Origin: Atopsyche davidsoni
Lineage: Eukaryota; Arthropoda; Insecta; Trichoptera; Hydrobiosidae
Assembly (NCBI GenBank): GCA_022113835.1
Contig: JAILWY010000019.1
Span: 7,464,001-7,528,000, forward strand
Direction of reading: 5' to 3'
DNA: 64,000 bases
Part shown: positions 10,601 to 23,493 of the stretch, piece by piece
How the letters are laid out: every line of letters begins with the position of its first letter
Numbering within the stretch: position 1 is the first letter of the stretch
Translations under genes and position numbers: made by a program
Notes under the pieces: generated by a model
What the model was told of the DNA's origin: nothing
The model's input: only the letters and a program-made list of their open reading frames with translations
The model's database searches: none

Positions 10601-13600
10601 ATTTCAGAGAAACATATGTAAGAATAGGCATGCGAGAAGTGTCAATAGGTTTAGTATTAAAGAAGTTCGAATACTAAAATATTTATAAATATGTACCCAC
10701 ACCCCTTTTCTCCAATAAAACTAAACTTATTAATTTTATACAACACTTATCAGACACTTTTAAAATGTATCTTATTTGAAGCTGTGGCCAAAATTAGTAG
10801 GAACATGTAGTATAATAAATATACATGGAAAAGAAACAAACAGACCTGACGTTTTTTGACCTGATTTTTTTTGTTGTTTAGTGATATTTGTTAATTTTTA
10901 TAAGGTTTTGCTTTTTGATATTTTCAGGTAAGTGGAGGAGAAGACGGTGCGAGATATGGGCCGTCCCTGATGCCTGGAGGTCATAAGGAGGCATGGGAGC
11001 ACATTCGACCTATCTTCCAGGTAAAAAATTACACAGATTATTTTTATATTCGTGAATGTTATAATATAATGAAAGGATTTGACTGGATTTGATGACCAGT
11101 TATTATTTGATTTTTCCTCTTACCTGTTGCTTTCTTTTTTTATATAATACTTTCCATCTGTTACAATTAAACCGAAAGAATGTGAAAGACTCTAGAATGG
11201 CCCAGTTTGGGAAATTAGTAATAACATTGTAATAAAAAACTTTAAATTTAATTTTTCAGTCCATCTGTGCCAAATCTGGGTCTGAACCCTGCTGCGACTG
11301 GGTGGGGCAAGACGGAGCCGGACATTTTGTAAAGATGGTTCATAATGGAATCGAATATGGAGACATGCAACTGATTTGTGAGGCTTACCATTTGATGAAA
11401 GATGGACTCGGTGAGTTTTTAATTGAGTAAAAATATTTCATGATATATTTTGATTTTACAAATGAAAGTATTATTGATTCCACTATAAAATAAGTAAACG
11501 CAACGGCAGATTTTAATCAATTCTTGTAGTTTGGCAATTTTAGTCACATTAATAAAACTCGTTTTCTAAAAAATCATCACAGATACAAAATTTGCTGCTG
11601 ATAATTGAGTAATTCTGTAATTTTTAATACTGAGCTTTTTCTAACATTGTATTTAGGAAACGAATCTCTTCAAATTGTGAAATTTTAGTTAAATACAAAG
11701 CAAAAATCAATATACTGTAAAAATACCATCCAGTCTCTATCAGCATCAACAAATTTCATTAATATAATCAAAATATTCCTTTCTATATTGCGTGCAATTT
11801 TAATTTATTATTATAACTTATCTTGTGGTCTAAAAGTGAGTAGGAATTTTAGTGATTTAAATTTTTATTTGGCTTATTTAATCTCCCATTGATGTAGTAA
11901 GGCCTCTACACACATAGCTACAAATCGTGCCACCAACTTGCAGCTAGCCAATAGCATTCTACATTTCATTACTTACTTCACAAATAAAGGAACGCTAGCT
12001 GAAAGTTGGTGACAAGATTTGTTGTTACGCGTGTAACAATAGACCTTGTGTTATGCTTGGACTTGGCTTAATTAGTTTGCTTTGTTTGAGTAGTTAGATA
12101 TTTGCACACATAAATATCTGACCAAAATTCTTGCTCAGTTACCAGGTTGTAACAAAGTCTTGCATATAAGATATATTTTTTGGAAAAAAAATATTTTTAG
12201 CGTTGTTCCAATTTTTATTTTTTTGATGCAACTTGTAAAAATAATAAATTAAAGAAATATACATAATTATTTAAAGTGTTAGTGCTTATATCCTTACTCT
12301 GCAGTAGTGCAAGTCAGTGACGTAACACTCTTTCTAATTTACCTAAGTCAAGTATTATTCCAAATAGTTATTGTCTGAAATTGAGTTATTTTGAATTACA
12401 AAAATGTTTGACTGTGGTCTAACACACCTATTTTTGCATACGAGCGGAAGGATTAATAGTGTTATAGAAATTGAGGTTTTATAACTAGATGCTTTTTGAT
12501 TTTTAGTTACTCTGTGAAAACCTTTGTTCCTACTACTTAACTGTTCTAAATTAACATAACAAGAAAAAAAAAAGTTAAAAGAAACCTTGAACTGAAGTAA
12601 TTTAACTATTTTTTTCATAATAAAACTATACAAATCCACAATTTAAAGAAACCAATAGTAGTATTCTGACCATCTTATCCTATCTGGCGTCTTTTCAATG
12701 TGGCCCTAGATAACAACATGTTGCCACAAACTTTTTAAAACAGATTAATGGATCTGATACTGATAATGGTACAAAAAAAAGTATCTTCTCTTTATTGAAA
12801 TTGATTTTGTTATTATATGAATATGATTTAATTAATTACATAAACAGCACTGCATTGCCAAATTAATAGACAACATTTCCCAATCAGATTTCAAATCTAC
12901 ATATGCAGACTTTTTTGGTTGTATGAACTGCACGCCACTCTCGTACGAATCAATAATCAATTCATGACAAAAACTTACATCACAGTTATAATATTGCGCG
13001 AGTAGAACAATATGAATGTGCCATGTGTGCGAATGTGCGCGGTATAAAACTTGCTTCATGCGCTGATAAAACTCATTCTGTGACATCCACCATTTACTAA
13101 GACAGAAAATCTTGGATTTTTTGCAGAAATACAAAATTTGGTTCAAGGTTGAATTCTCTATAGATCAGGTAAAACATTTGATAAATCCAAATCATCCTGA
13201 CAACTCAAATTTCGATTCAATGCTTAAGAGTACTCATAGATTTTTGAAATGACTCTGCGTAATCAGTCACTATTTAGGTGAGCATTTGGCACCGCATTCA
13301 ATAGACATCATCCCTTTGTAGGATACCTGCAGATCATTCTTTAGTAAATGTATTCTTTTAATTTGTATTTTTCCATCTGTTTTTTCAGGTATGGATCAAG
13401 ATGAAATGGCTAATGTGTTTGAAGAATGGAACAAAGGAGAACTGGATTCATTCTTAATTGATATTACCAAGGATATTCTCCGCTTTAGAGACACCGATGG
13501 TATTATTTTTATATAATTTTCATATACATAAATTCTAGTTTCTAGTTGATCAAAAAAACTTCACCAATGAGATCAAAACAAATTTACGTTTTTTAACATT

Positions 13601-15110
13601 GTTTTTTTAAAAATAAATTAATTTTTATTGAATTTTTTAATAAGAATCCTTCTGCGGGAAAAATATCGCTTAAGTCTTTAAATGAGTGGTCTTATTTAGT
13701 TAAGTATTACATCTTCAATCAATGTCTAATTATATGATGTAAAAAAAATTTCAGGTAAATATTTGCTTGAAAAAATTCGTGATTCTGCTGGTCAAAAGGG
13801 CACAGGAAAGTGGACTGCCATTTCTGCACTGGAGTATGGAACTCCTGTAACTCTTATTGGAGAAGCCGTGTTCGCTCGCTGCCTCAGCGCACTAAAAGGT
13901 TAAGGGAAAGTCCTTTAAATTGAAAGCCTAAAAATAAATTACATGAAATATTTATATGGACTATTAAAATATTTGATGTAACAACTTATTTACCTTTTCA
14001 GACGAACGTGTCGTTGCCAGCAAAAAGCTTTCAAAAACTCCACTAACTCCGTTTAAAGGAGATAAAAAAGCATTCCTGGAAAAGATCAAACTCGCTTTGT
14101 ATGCCAGTAAAATTGTATCTTATGCTCAAGGCTTCATGCTCTTGAGAGAAGCTGCCAAGTCATTCAACTGGCAGCTCAACTATGGGGGCATAGCTCTGAT
14201 GTGGCGTGGAGGCTGCATCATTAGAAGTGTATTCTTAGGGAACATTAAAGATGCGTACTCCCGCAACCCAAATCTTTCTAATCTGCTGCTAGATGATTTC
14301 TTCACTAAAGCAATACTGAGCAGCCAGCAATCGTGGAGAGAAGTGGTTTCTCAAGCGGTGCTCCTCGGAGTACCTGTACCAGCTTTCAGCTCTGCTCTCT
14401 CCTTTTATGACGGCTACCGCTGTCAGACTCTGCCAGCTAATCTCTTGCAGGTAATATATCACTGTTGTCTTTTACTTGTTTAACATAATATCTATCTATC
14501 TTACTTTCTTATTAAGAAAATATTTGATATTTGAAGGGACCATGATCTTGAATAAATTGATTCACAAAGTAGTTCATATTTCACGCTCCACATACATCAG
14601 GCCCACTCTGTACAGATCGAAAAGTTGGATTAGGCTGTCTTTTTGGTGTCTGCTTCTGAAGAACAATAGCAGAGCATAAGCACATTTTGTGGCTTCATCT
14701 AAAAGTAATATATTTAGTGTTGTTCCCAGTTTTATCTTAAAGCAGAGTTGGCATGCGATCAGTGATTACGTCAAGCCGGAGCTGTCACGAGTTCCATAAA
14801 ATACTCCACATATCTGACTTAACATAATTTATGTATTTCCCTTTTGTAACTTTGAATTCAGTAGGTCATTCAGTAATACTAGATCACACGATCCCTGGTA
14901 TAATTTACCTTTTCGCTCATTTCTTCCTCACCTATTCTAAATACACCACACTGTTTATTTTTTCATTAAAACTGTACTTGTTTGTTTCAGGCTCAGCGAG
15001 ACTTCTTTGGTGCTCACACTTACGAGATACTAGGAAAAGAAGGAAAATATGTTCACACTAACTGGACTGGACACGGAGGAGATGTCTCTGCATCTACATA
15101 CACCACATAA
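7627..15110 (+). CDS. Pgd: 6-phosphogluconate dehydrogenase, decarboxylating (10 coding exons, 483 aa)
   Basis: Converts 6-phosphogluconate and NADP+ to ribulose 5-phosphate, CO2 and NADPH in the cytosolic pentose phosphate pathway. Coding exons: 7627-7634, 7978-8086, 8596-8710, 8840-8991, 10928-11020, 11260-11410, 13389-13499, 13755-13898, 14002-14450, 14991-15110; all introns are GT-AG and phases agree. The N-terminal Rossmann fingerprint [13 protein letters not shown] lies at residues ~11-23, followed by [22 protein letters not shown] near residue 130, the catalytic pair Lys184 and Glu191 in [13 protein letters not shown], and the family signature [14 protein letters not shown]. The C-terminal tail ends SASTYTT. 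Length is close to the ~481 aa typical of insects. The start exon codes only MSG before the intron; I chose it because it restores [16 protein letters not shown] in frame and sits at the end of the GC-rich leader. Confidence 0.97.
8992..10927 (+). other. Pgd intron 4
   Basis: A 1.9-kb AT-rich intron between phase-0 exons. Frame 9029-9229 is an AT-rich artefact. I recognise no exon or transposon inside. The segment at about 9985-10110 is GC-richer but unidentified. Confidence 0.6.
11899..12047. mobile_element. Inverted-repeat MITE in Pgd intron 6
   Basis: About 149 bases with long imperfect terminal inverted repeats. The left arm starts AAGGCCTCTACACACATAG and continues CCACCAACTTGCAGCTAGCC. 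The right arm is the reverse complement, GCTAGCTGAAAGTTGGTG.. ending ATAGACCTT. The same right arm occurs at 18330-18396. There is no coding capacity, so it is a non-autonomous DNA element. I could not fix its target duplication. Confidence 0.65.
12053..13388 (+). other. Remainder of Pgd intron 6
   Basis: AT-rich intron sequence. Antisense open frames at 12355-12639 and 12832-13146 do not resemble any family and I treat them as chance. Confidence 0.5.
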
Positions 15111-16017
15111 ACTTATCATGGAACAAATTTGACAGTCTGGTTCATTGTTTGACTTGTTAGCCACGGTGTTACGATTTGTCGACCCATATGCAGTAGTATT
15201 TTGTGAATTGCTAAATTTGAAAAAAATGTAATTAAATAATAAATTCATGGTTTTAGATAAAAATTTCAAATATTTGTATTTTAAATGTGATGTTTCACCC
15301 AATGTATGGATTTCATCACTGTCAATAAATATGCAAAACAAGAGGGTTACAAGCACCACCGGTGAAAAGGTTATTGAAGACACCAACTGCTAATTTTTCA
15401 AATTATCCATTGTCCTATGTGGGCGGTTTTTATTCCTTTATATTCAAGAAAATTATGTTTTAAGGTTTTTTATGGTGAAAAACAAATAGAACAATTATTT
15501 ATTGTATCTTATTTTATTTTTATATTATATTATATCCTCTTTAATGGTAAAAGATTTATTAGATTTTATATACTAACATATCTAGATTTTTAATGTAATT
15601 TTCTACAACTTCCAGTCTAGAATATCGCAAACGCGTATATGTAAAAAAAAAAAGCACCTAATATATGGTGAGATGATAAGATTCTGAACCCAGGAAAACT
15701 TAGATTTGAATGAAAGTATTATATATTTATATTATTTTACAAGTGACTGCAATTGTTTAGTGATCTATTTTTTTTTATTTGGTTTATAACTAGTATGTAT
15801 CAAATTATAATAAATAATCTTGTCATACTTTTTCGTGTCATTTTCAAATCTGTAATTTCTGTTTCTGTAAATCTATGTAACAAGTAAATTTCAGCTGAAC
15901 TGATTTCGTTATTTAGATTACATTTAAAAATTAACTAGACTTATGTAAAGGGATGACTCTTGATATTTTGTAAATTAAAATACATTTCTAAAGACAAAGG
16001 TGGATGGATTAAATAAA
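15111..16017 (+). terminator. Pgd: Pgd 3' untranslated region with candidate polyadenylation signals
   Basis: After the stop codon the sequence becomes AT-rich. AATAAA hexamers occur at 15238-15243, 15324-15329, 15809-15814 and 16012-16017, so the transcript could end after any of them. The first gives a short 3' UTR of about 150 bases. No cleavage site can be chosen without transcript data. Confidence 0.45.
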
Positions 16018-17189
16018 ACTATAATTAAATTTATTGTATAAATAAATGCAAATGGTGCTTATACTTATTATATAGATAGGATTGTCATTAGTCTCAACTG
16101 ATAACACTTGTTCAAACTCAAATCATCGAGACATAAATTTATACTTAAAATGGTCTGACTTAATCGCCAATTGAGCATTCAAATTGCTTGAAGAATTTCC
16201 ATATGATGTTCATGTTTAAGAATTCATTATCTCTGAAATGTTAACTATTATGTATTTTTTTTTAAATACTAAGCTGAAATATTTTTACATTACAGTTAAG
16301 CAATTTCTTATTTAAAGCATTAATGTATTGGTTTTCAAACTACAAGAGAATTTGTATTAGCTTGGTAAAAGGCTCCACTTGAAATGATATTTAATTAATA
16401 AATAATTTAATAAAAAAATCTAGTCTTTTTTCTCAAGAACAAAAATGATATATGTAAACAGAGAAAACATGGATTCGGTGCATTGATTCTTCCAATGAAA
16501 AAAAAATTTATGGTTTCACCATGGTAAATAAAAAAAAAATCATATTAACTCTTTTGACTCCTTTGCTATTTTTTTACAACTCAATTAATTTACAATTATA
16601 TCCAAGATGGGAATAAAATATTGAGTGCAGAAAGGTTGTAAATAAATATCCAACATAAGGAAAATACTTATTAAATCAATTATATGAGTAAACACTGGAA
16701 CTCAATCCAACCTCTAAAAAATAATTTTCTTCGCTAATAGAATGTCGCATAGTAGTCAGGGATGTCCACTCCACCTGTATTCTTATCTTATCTAATAATA
16801 AAACTAATCTCAGTAGAAAGATGAAATATGATAAATTTATATAGTAAAATATTTGGAGAACAAAATTAGTTAATCATTCAAAATTAAATTGCGATAGTGA
16901 ATTATAAAGTCCTTTGTTCAATCAAACCATGACAATACTTTCGTACATGCTATGGACATTCAATGTCAAAACGGTTGCACTAATATAGGAGACCTCTGTA
17001 TTGCCCAAGCTGTAAATTGAAAGTTATTTTTATTCAACTGGTCCTCTAAATTAATTAAGTTCCATTTTAATGTATCACTCATCCAGATCCCAGAAACTAT
17101 TGTGCTAGAACAAATCCCTAGATAAAACATGTGCCCTTTGCAATCACAGCTTGTGCTTTGCTCAGCACATTCTATCCAGTTTTAAAGTA
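16018..17189. other. AT-rich intergenic stretch
   Basis: I see no gene or recognisable repeat between the end of Pgd and the LINE fragment. Confidence 0.5.
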
Positions 17190-17746
17190 GCCTTAGATCT
17201 AAAAACAGACGAAAATTGAGACAGCACTCAGTACGTTTAATATCTTGTGAAAAGTATAAGAGGTATAACCTTGAAATCTCGATGGAGATTCACCAAATGT
17301 TATGTCGTCTCAGTTATCCTTTATGGACTCGAAGCTTGGACACACAAGACAGCTACTATGCGAAGAATTGAGGCGGCAGAAATGTGGCTGTATAGGAGAA
17401 TCCTTAAGATATCATGGGTTGACCGCGTCACAAATGAAAGAGTCTTGCACAGAATGGTAATGGTAAATGGTGAATTGGTAAAGAAACGAAAGGTCTATAA
17501 AGTCCAAATAAAAATCGAAGGAAAAAGGGGCGTTGGAAGAAGGAAGTTCGTGGAATGCGGAATTTGCGCCAGTGGATGGAGGTCGGAAGTACGGCCGAAT
17601 TACTGAGACTGGCCCAGGATAGAAATATGTTCAATGAAATTGTTCACAACCTCCTATGGGGAGAGGTACTTGAAGAAGATCTAAAAAGGAACCTTTATCG
17701 CCACGACAAGAGATCCATTAGCGAAAAACGAAATATCATGAAATAA
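17190..17746 (+). pseudogene. LINE (non-LTR retrotransposon) reverse transcriptase C-terminal fragment
   Basis: Three adjoining frames give the tail of a non-LTR reverse transcriptase. They read KIETALSTFNIL, then a stop/frameshift, then WRFTKCYVVSVILYGLEAW, RRIEAAEMWLYRRILKISW, DRVTNERVL and IEGKRGVGRRK, then after another frameshift MRNLRQWMEVGSTAELLRLA. This order (LYG.EAW, E.A.EMW.YRR.LKI.W, GKRG.GR, LR.W) is the conserved region downstream of the polymerase domain in a widespread insect LINE group. The copy is 5'-truncated and inactive. The fragment at 33061-33794 comes from the preceding polymerase part of a related element. Confidence 0.85.
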
Positions 17747-18274
17747 CTAAAAAGAATGAATATCAACCGAAAATTGTGTTATTTGTTTATATATTTACTT
17801 TGTCTGATGTAAATTTCATCTATGGATTTATTGTCTCTGGTAAAATTAAAAGTGTCACTCCTGGACAAAAAAAATTTCTTGGTTAAAAATATTTATTTGT
17901 AATAATTCTAAAGAATAATTATTTGTATTAAATAAGTATTTAATCTGATATCATTTTATACAGTTTTATAAAATGAGAAAAAGAACCTGCAAGTTAAGAT
18001 TCAACAAAAATAAATCTATAAACATAAAAAATATAATTTTTTTTTGTGTGATTCAATGACTTGATTACCGACATTGATTTTACTGATAAATATTAATTTT
18101 GTTTTGGTTATGCTACTAAAAATAAAACATGCAATATATTTTTTTAATAAATGTTGAAATAATTTGTTTCAATAATTTTTAAAAACAATAAAAAGTTTTT
18201 TTTTTTTTACTTGATTCAAAGATTTTTAAAATGTCATTAATATTTGGGAGGCTGTCGCATGGAAAAGTTTAATA

Positions 18275-18396
18275 ATGGCCTATACACGCTATCTTTTTGT
18301 ATGTGTTTTTTTTATGGTTTTGTCTAAAATATAGGACGCTATTGGCTAGCTGAAAGTTGGTGGCGCGATTTGTTGTTACGTGTGTAGAGGGCTTAA
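18275..18396. mobile_element. Inverted-repeat MITE, second copy
   Basis: The right end (GGCTAGCTGAAAGTTGGTGG.. TTGTTGTTACGTGTGTAGAGG) matches the right arm of the MITE at 11899-12047 closely. The left end (GGCCTATACACGC) is a worn version of its left arm. It has no open frame. Confidence 0.55.
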
Positions 18397-18419
18397 AGAA
18401 TATTATTTAATTTGTTAAC

Positions 18420-18620
18420 ACTACAAATATATAAAGTGTTGAACTTGGTAAGCGAGCCAGGCGCTATTTACGCAGGGATGCCAACACTACGAGTCGTTAA
18501 TTTATTTTCAGCGCATGGCGCGTAACATTTCAATTGGATTGCACAGTGTAGCCATATTGGATTTCAGTTGATTTTCAGTCTTGAGAAGTCTTTCCCACCG
18601 CACGGTCCGGCTTTTCTTAG
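18420..18620 (+). promoter_or_regulatory. Possible Gyf promoter and noncoding first exon
   Basis: This patch is GC-richer than its flanks, contains initiator-like TTTCAGTTG and GCCATATTGG, and ends in CTTTTCTTAG followed by a donor-like GTATGC at 18621. The first coding exon of Gyf is preceded by a good acceptor at 22671-22675, so an upstream noncoding exon is expected. This is the best patch I see, but the link is inference. Confidence 0.25.
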
Positions 18621-21600
18621 GTATGCATATTTTGGTTAATACTTGGTAAATTTATTGTTCAAAGCATTCGCATTGAAGTTAATCATTATAATAATGTTTA
18701 ATAAATAATTGTGCAACTATTTGTTTTAATATTAGTGATTATAATTCTATACAATGCTCAATTTTTGCCACCTTGGCTCGGTGGCCGCGAATGTATAAAT
18801 ATTCCACAACTTTGTGACTTGCCTAAGCGTTGTATTTAATATAAATTTTTCTTTTATATAATTGCGCATTACCAGCTGATTTGTATGTATTTAACTTTAT
18901 GATAGCTAAATAAAACGAAAATAGTTCAGCCATATTTAGATAGCAGTCATGTTTGTATGTATTAGTTAGTGCATCGGTAGGTATTCTTTATTCTTATACG
19001 CCTTACTATTTTGATACCTAGTGAAAAGACGCTGTTGCTTCAATATTTTACCAAGTATTTGATCAAAGGCCCTGGTAAGTTTCCTTTTTGAGATTAACAA
19101 ATGGGACTTCCGTACCACGCGGGTCTATTTGGTTGTCATTATGTTATTCGGACATTATTTAACCTAGTATTGTAATGACGTTTAGAACATCTAATTTCAT
19201 GTTTAACTTCTTGCAAATATCTCATATACACCTTTCTTCAGTAGATTGCCATTAAACTACTGTGTTTAAGACATTTGGGGTGTCGGATTACTTGATTTTG
19301 CGACCTCGGAGAGGACGTTTTTGCTGCACAAACTTTTTTTTTTTTTTTTTTAATAAACCTTATCAATTGTTGGGTTTCCATAATACTAGGACGACTTTCT
19401 TCAGGATATCCACAGATTTGATATAATTTTTATCTGTCCATTAAATGTCATTATGGATGTTTAGTGCTTAAGTTTAAATATTTAGCCCGAGAAGAGGTTA
19501 AAAGGACTTAAAATATTGACACTATTCTTTCTATATTTGTGTATTTTTATGTAAATGTTCATATACCTTTAAACAATTGTACTGGAATGAAAAAATGATG
19601 ACAATTTCACAGTAGAGCATTTTATATTATATGCAAATTCAATATTCAAAAGGTTCAATATCTTAATTTGTTAAATTTTAAAATAACCATAAAGAATCCA
19701 TGCACAAATATACTTATTATCTTTACAAAATACTTATTTATAAAAATGTAATGTAAAATACATCTAGTGATTGTGAAGTCATTTTCCCTTTCAACACGTT
19801 CACATACACCAGCAGCACACGCTGTGAGGATGTGCAATATATGATAGGTAGATCAGTAATACGGTTTGATTACATTAATAAAAGGTAGGATACTGCTTGT
19901 GTCCTCTCTTAGAGCTCAGTACTTGCTCGTTTTTCAACAAAATCCAGCGACTAATGCTGACCTTTCATATATTGCCTGACTCTCAGTATGTGGATATCAA
20001 TGCCATTATTTTCCACCACCAAACACGAAATCAAATTTTAAATTTGTTGACATCTTTTATGTTTGTAGTGTTTTCAGTTCATACTTTGCTCATATTTTAA
20101 TTTATCTTTAATTTTGTCTAACTTGATTTCCTTGCTGTGCCACTCACTAACCACCTTATTCAAAGTTATATTCTAAGATTAAAAAATAATTTTATTATTA
20201 TTGGGTCTCCTGTTTCCTCCTAGTCCACCGGGTTATCCTAGCCCTGCTTTTATTTTGGGGTTTTGAATATCTTTGAGAAGGAGAGGTAAAAAGCCATGAA
20301 ACTGTACTTTCATTGCCTTTTCTGAAACCTGTCTTGTGTATTAACACCCTCATGGCCATCTGTTTACTCTTCTGAAAGAAGTGCATTTTCATTAAATGGA
20401 TGATGAATGTTTTTGGGTTTTGAGACCTGTTCTCTGAATATATTCACCCAAGGGGAGAATGTGGGTTTATTCTAAAACATTTTTGTGGTATATTTAATGC
20501 ATCTTTCCTTCAGATGTCTTTCTAACCATATTTGTGATATTCCCAATACTCCCAGTCGCATGTGCTGTAAAATATATTAATCTTCAGTATTCTTGCAGAT
20601 CATTGCAACTCTTGTAAACCATTGTAACTCTTGCAGACAATGATAATATTTCAAGAAATACGTATAAACCAATCTACGTCTCAATCTCAGACAAAGTATC
20701 AATCTTTCAAACACTTACATTACCCCTTTACACATTTTTGCCATTGTAGATATTTCATAAAAAAATTATCGTTACATTATCATGGTATCCCTTCGTCAAC
20801 ACCATATTTTAAGAATTAAATTATATTTACTAATATATATATTCTTTAAATTATTACATATTTTATTAGTTATGCTTAGCAATTGAGGACTTTGCAAATC
20901 CAATAATAATATTAAAAATATTTTCTTAAATTAGCTTATTAGTCTTCTGTGCTCATTTGTGGATATTTTTTTATGCTTATTGTGTACTTCATTTTGTATA
21001 TATTTTATTTTGTCAAGAGTTCGTTGCTATCTAGTTAATAAAATATCTAAATTGACAAAGATTTGAACAGCCCACCAGCTATAATATATAATCATGCAGA
21101 ATTTATAAATGAAACGTATTTCAGCAAAAAAGGGGTAAATTTATAGCCATTTGAAGCTATGTACTAACATTATTTTAAAAAATTAACTGATTTTGATTTA
21201 GTATTGTTTCAAACTGTATTATCACTCTTGCAGAAAAATTGACAGTTGTAGCTCGATTTTTGACTGTACAGATGAGGCAGAGTCCTTCTGAAATCACTTT
21301 AGGGTAAAGAATCAAATTTCTAAATTAAATGTGTCTCGTTTGTCGTAACAACTCTGGGTTAATTTTAGAGTATATTATTGAGAAGGATCTAGCTGGGGAT
21401 ATTTTCTTTTGCATGGTGCTCTTCAACCTAACGCACCACCACATGTCAGCCTAGCTGCTCAGGGTCTACGCCAGATCCAAACCATGTGGCTTGTGGATTG
21501 CTCACCCCTCCCAGGGAGTATTCTTCCAGAATACTCGTCATCAGGGTGTGACTTCACAGACTGATGTCTCTGGTCTCCCTCTCCCAAATCGCCATTTCAG

Positions 21601-22153
21601 CATCTAACATGCTATTCCTCTTTCGTGCTGCCATTTCACTCCCGAACTCCCTATTTCGCGCCGCCATCTCACTCGCGCAGCATTTGTTGGCGCAGGCAGC
21701 GCTATCCTACTTGCATGCATATTCAAAGTAGATCATGCCTTGTTTTGAATATCCAATATTGCACGTCCTACACATATGCATTACTGCACGTCCCGTACAT
21801 ATTCATTGTTTAGAATTATTCGTAAAACTGATCATTACTCACTTCAAACCGCTCTCACCTTAACTCATACACTCAGAATTCACTTAGACAGTTTTATTGC
21901 AAATTCACTCTAAAATTTTAAAATATTTTATACTTATAAATGACTTTGCGCCTGCATTTGGGTTATTTTATATAGTTACTTGCAATACGATTCTTTAAGA
22001 GACAATTTAGTCATAGGACTTAGTCATGTTTTTCGCTCACACATTCTTGCATTAACGTTTAGTTGGAACAGCACTGATTGTGAAATAATGGGCACTTAAA
22101 CATACACAGTGACTTATGAAATTATTGTTATCCAGCCTTGTATGGCAAGAAAA
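18621..22153. other. Intergenic or 5' UTR intron sequence upstream of Gyf
   Basis: AT-rich, with a GC-richer unidentified block at about 21420-21830 that includes simple CGCC/CTCC-rich text and short tandem similarity (GCACGTCC near 21763 and 21786). Several open frames of 60-80 codons have no family resemblance. I support no gene here. Confidence 0.4.
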
Positions 22154-22219
22154 TTGTCATGTTACGTTTATTGTCATGTTACATTTATTATCATGTTACA
22201 TTTATTGTCATGTTACACA
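22154..22219. repeat. Short tandem repeat, 17-bp unit x ~4
   Basis: The unit TTGTCATGTTACATTTA is repeated at 22154, 22171, 22188 and (partly) 22205 with one or two changes per copy. Confidence 0.85.
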
Positions 22220-22684
22220 TTTAATACATGAGTAATGGGCCCCATGGTGCCTGCAGCCTAATATTTGACCTTTATGAAAATGGTGATGACACCATGTTTT
22301 AATAGTGAACAATCACGTTTGTTTTTTTTTATTAAAAATATTTTTGCTCATTGTTTGATAATTACATAATAGTTGTTTTAGAACGATAAGAAGGTTGCTC
22401 TGTATTGTCCACATATGGTAAAAGTTCCACCTATGTAAGGACGGAGCTTCTAGTACCTTGATAGATGAACAGTCCTGCGTGATGCATGACATGCTACAAT
22501 ATAAACTTGTATGTTCTCGTGCCCAGGTTGAAACTAAGTGTTTTTCTGATACAATATGTTATTATTTGGAGAAATAACTAAAATTAATTTGATTTTTTTT
22601 TTTAATGTGTGTTTCGAGTGTTTAAAATCAATTTCAATGTGACTAAGTATTTTGTTATTTTCCTTTTGTCTTCAGATTACCTTC

Positions 22685-22741
22685 ATGAATTTCGAATATT
22701 GTAATTTTAATACTGTGTTGCATTCTGATCAACACTTTTAG
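22685..22741 (+). promoter_or_regulatory. Upstream ORF in the Gyf leader
   Basis: If splicing uses the strong acceptor TTTTGTCTTCAG ending at 22675, the leader carries an ATG at 22685 that opens an 18-codon frame closed by TAG at 22739-22741, before the Gyf start at 22777. A second acceptor-like CTTTTAG ends at 22741, and its use would remove the upstream ORF. The effect on translation is inference. Confidence 0.35.
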
Positions 22742-22776
22742 TCCCTCGATTATATCCTGTAAGGATCGAGAAGAAT

Positions 22777-23493
22777 ATGGCAGAAAAAAAGGTTGAAAAA
22801 TTTTTGAATTTCGGCCCCGAGTGGCTACACAATCTATCCCAGGAGTCGTGCAGCGCTCCCCAACCTGCGGCGACAGGAATTCAGAATGAAACTAGGATCG
22901 CTACTATCAAATGCCAACTCGCTGACCATCGGTAAGGCTAGACTTTACTACATTATTAAGTAACCAAATTATTTTTAAGTTGTTATGGTGTGAAACTGCT
23001 CGCAATGGGGGTTTGGTGTTGGAAAATTATTGTTTATTAACTGAATATGAGTATTTTTTATTTCAACTAAAACAAATTTAAACATTATGATGGTAACTAA
23101 CCCTTTTAACTGGTGTCAAATATCCCATATAAAAATAACTATCTATGTAAGCTAATGTTTATTTTATGTATAGTATTATATATTTATAATATTTGATACA
23201 GAATAATTTGTAACCTGACAACACTGAAATAAATTAAATAAGAATGTCTAGTTGGTGGTGGTCTTAAAAATAAATTCAATATTGGTTTTCTGGAAATTTA
23301 TCTAGTGGTCTAGTTATTACATGAAAATAAAAATAATTATTCATTTTGTTTAAGATATGGTCGAGAAGAGATGCTAGCACTGTTTGATGGGAATGTTAAT
23401 CCTCCTGAAGTGTTAACACACCAAGAAGAACTATTTGTTAGTCGAGCTCAGCTTCCGTTAGCTCTGCAAGCTGAAAACACTGAAGACGAGTCT
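22777..23493 (+). other. Gyf: Gyf N-terminus with 4EHP-binding motif
   Basis: The first two exons code [15 protein letters not shown] and then, across the 22931/23355 junction, [12 protein letters not shown] (residues 51-62). This is the position and sequence of the motif Y-x-Y-x4-L-hydrophobic that docks onto 4EHP. The first tyrosine is His51 here; Tyr53 and Leu59 are present. Confidence 0.85.

Noticed and set aside
12355..13146. Antisense frames in Pgd intron 6
   Set aside because: The sequence is inside a well-supported intron of the opposite strand and the translations are AT-driven with no recognisable domain.
22154..22219. Tandem units considered as a CRISPR array
   Set aside because: The units are contiguous without spacers and the genome is eukaryotic.
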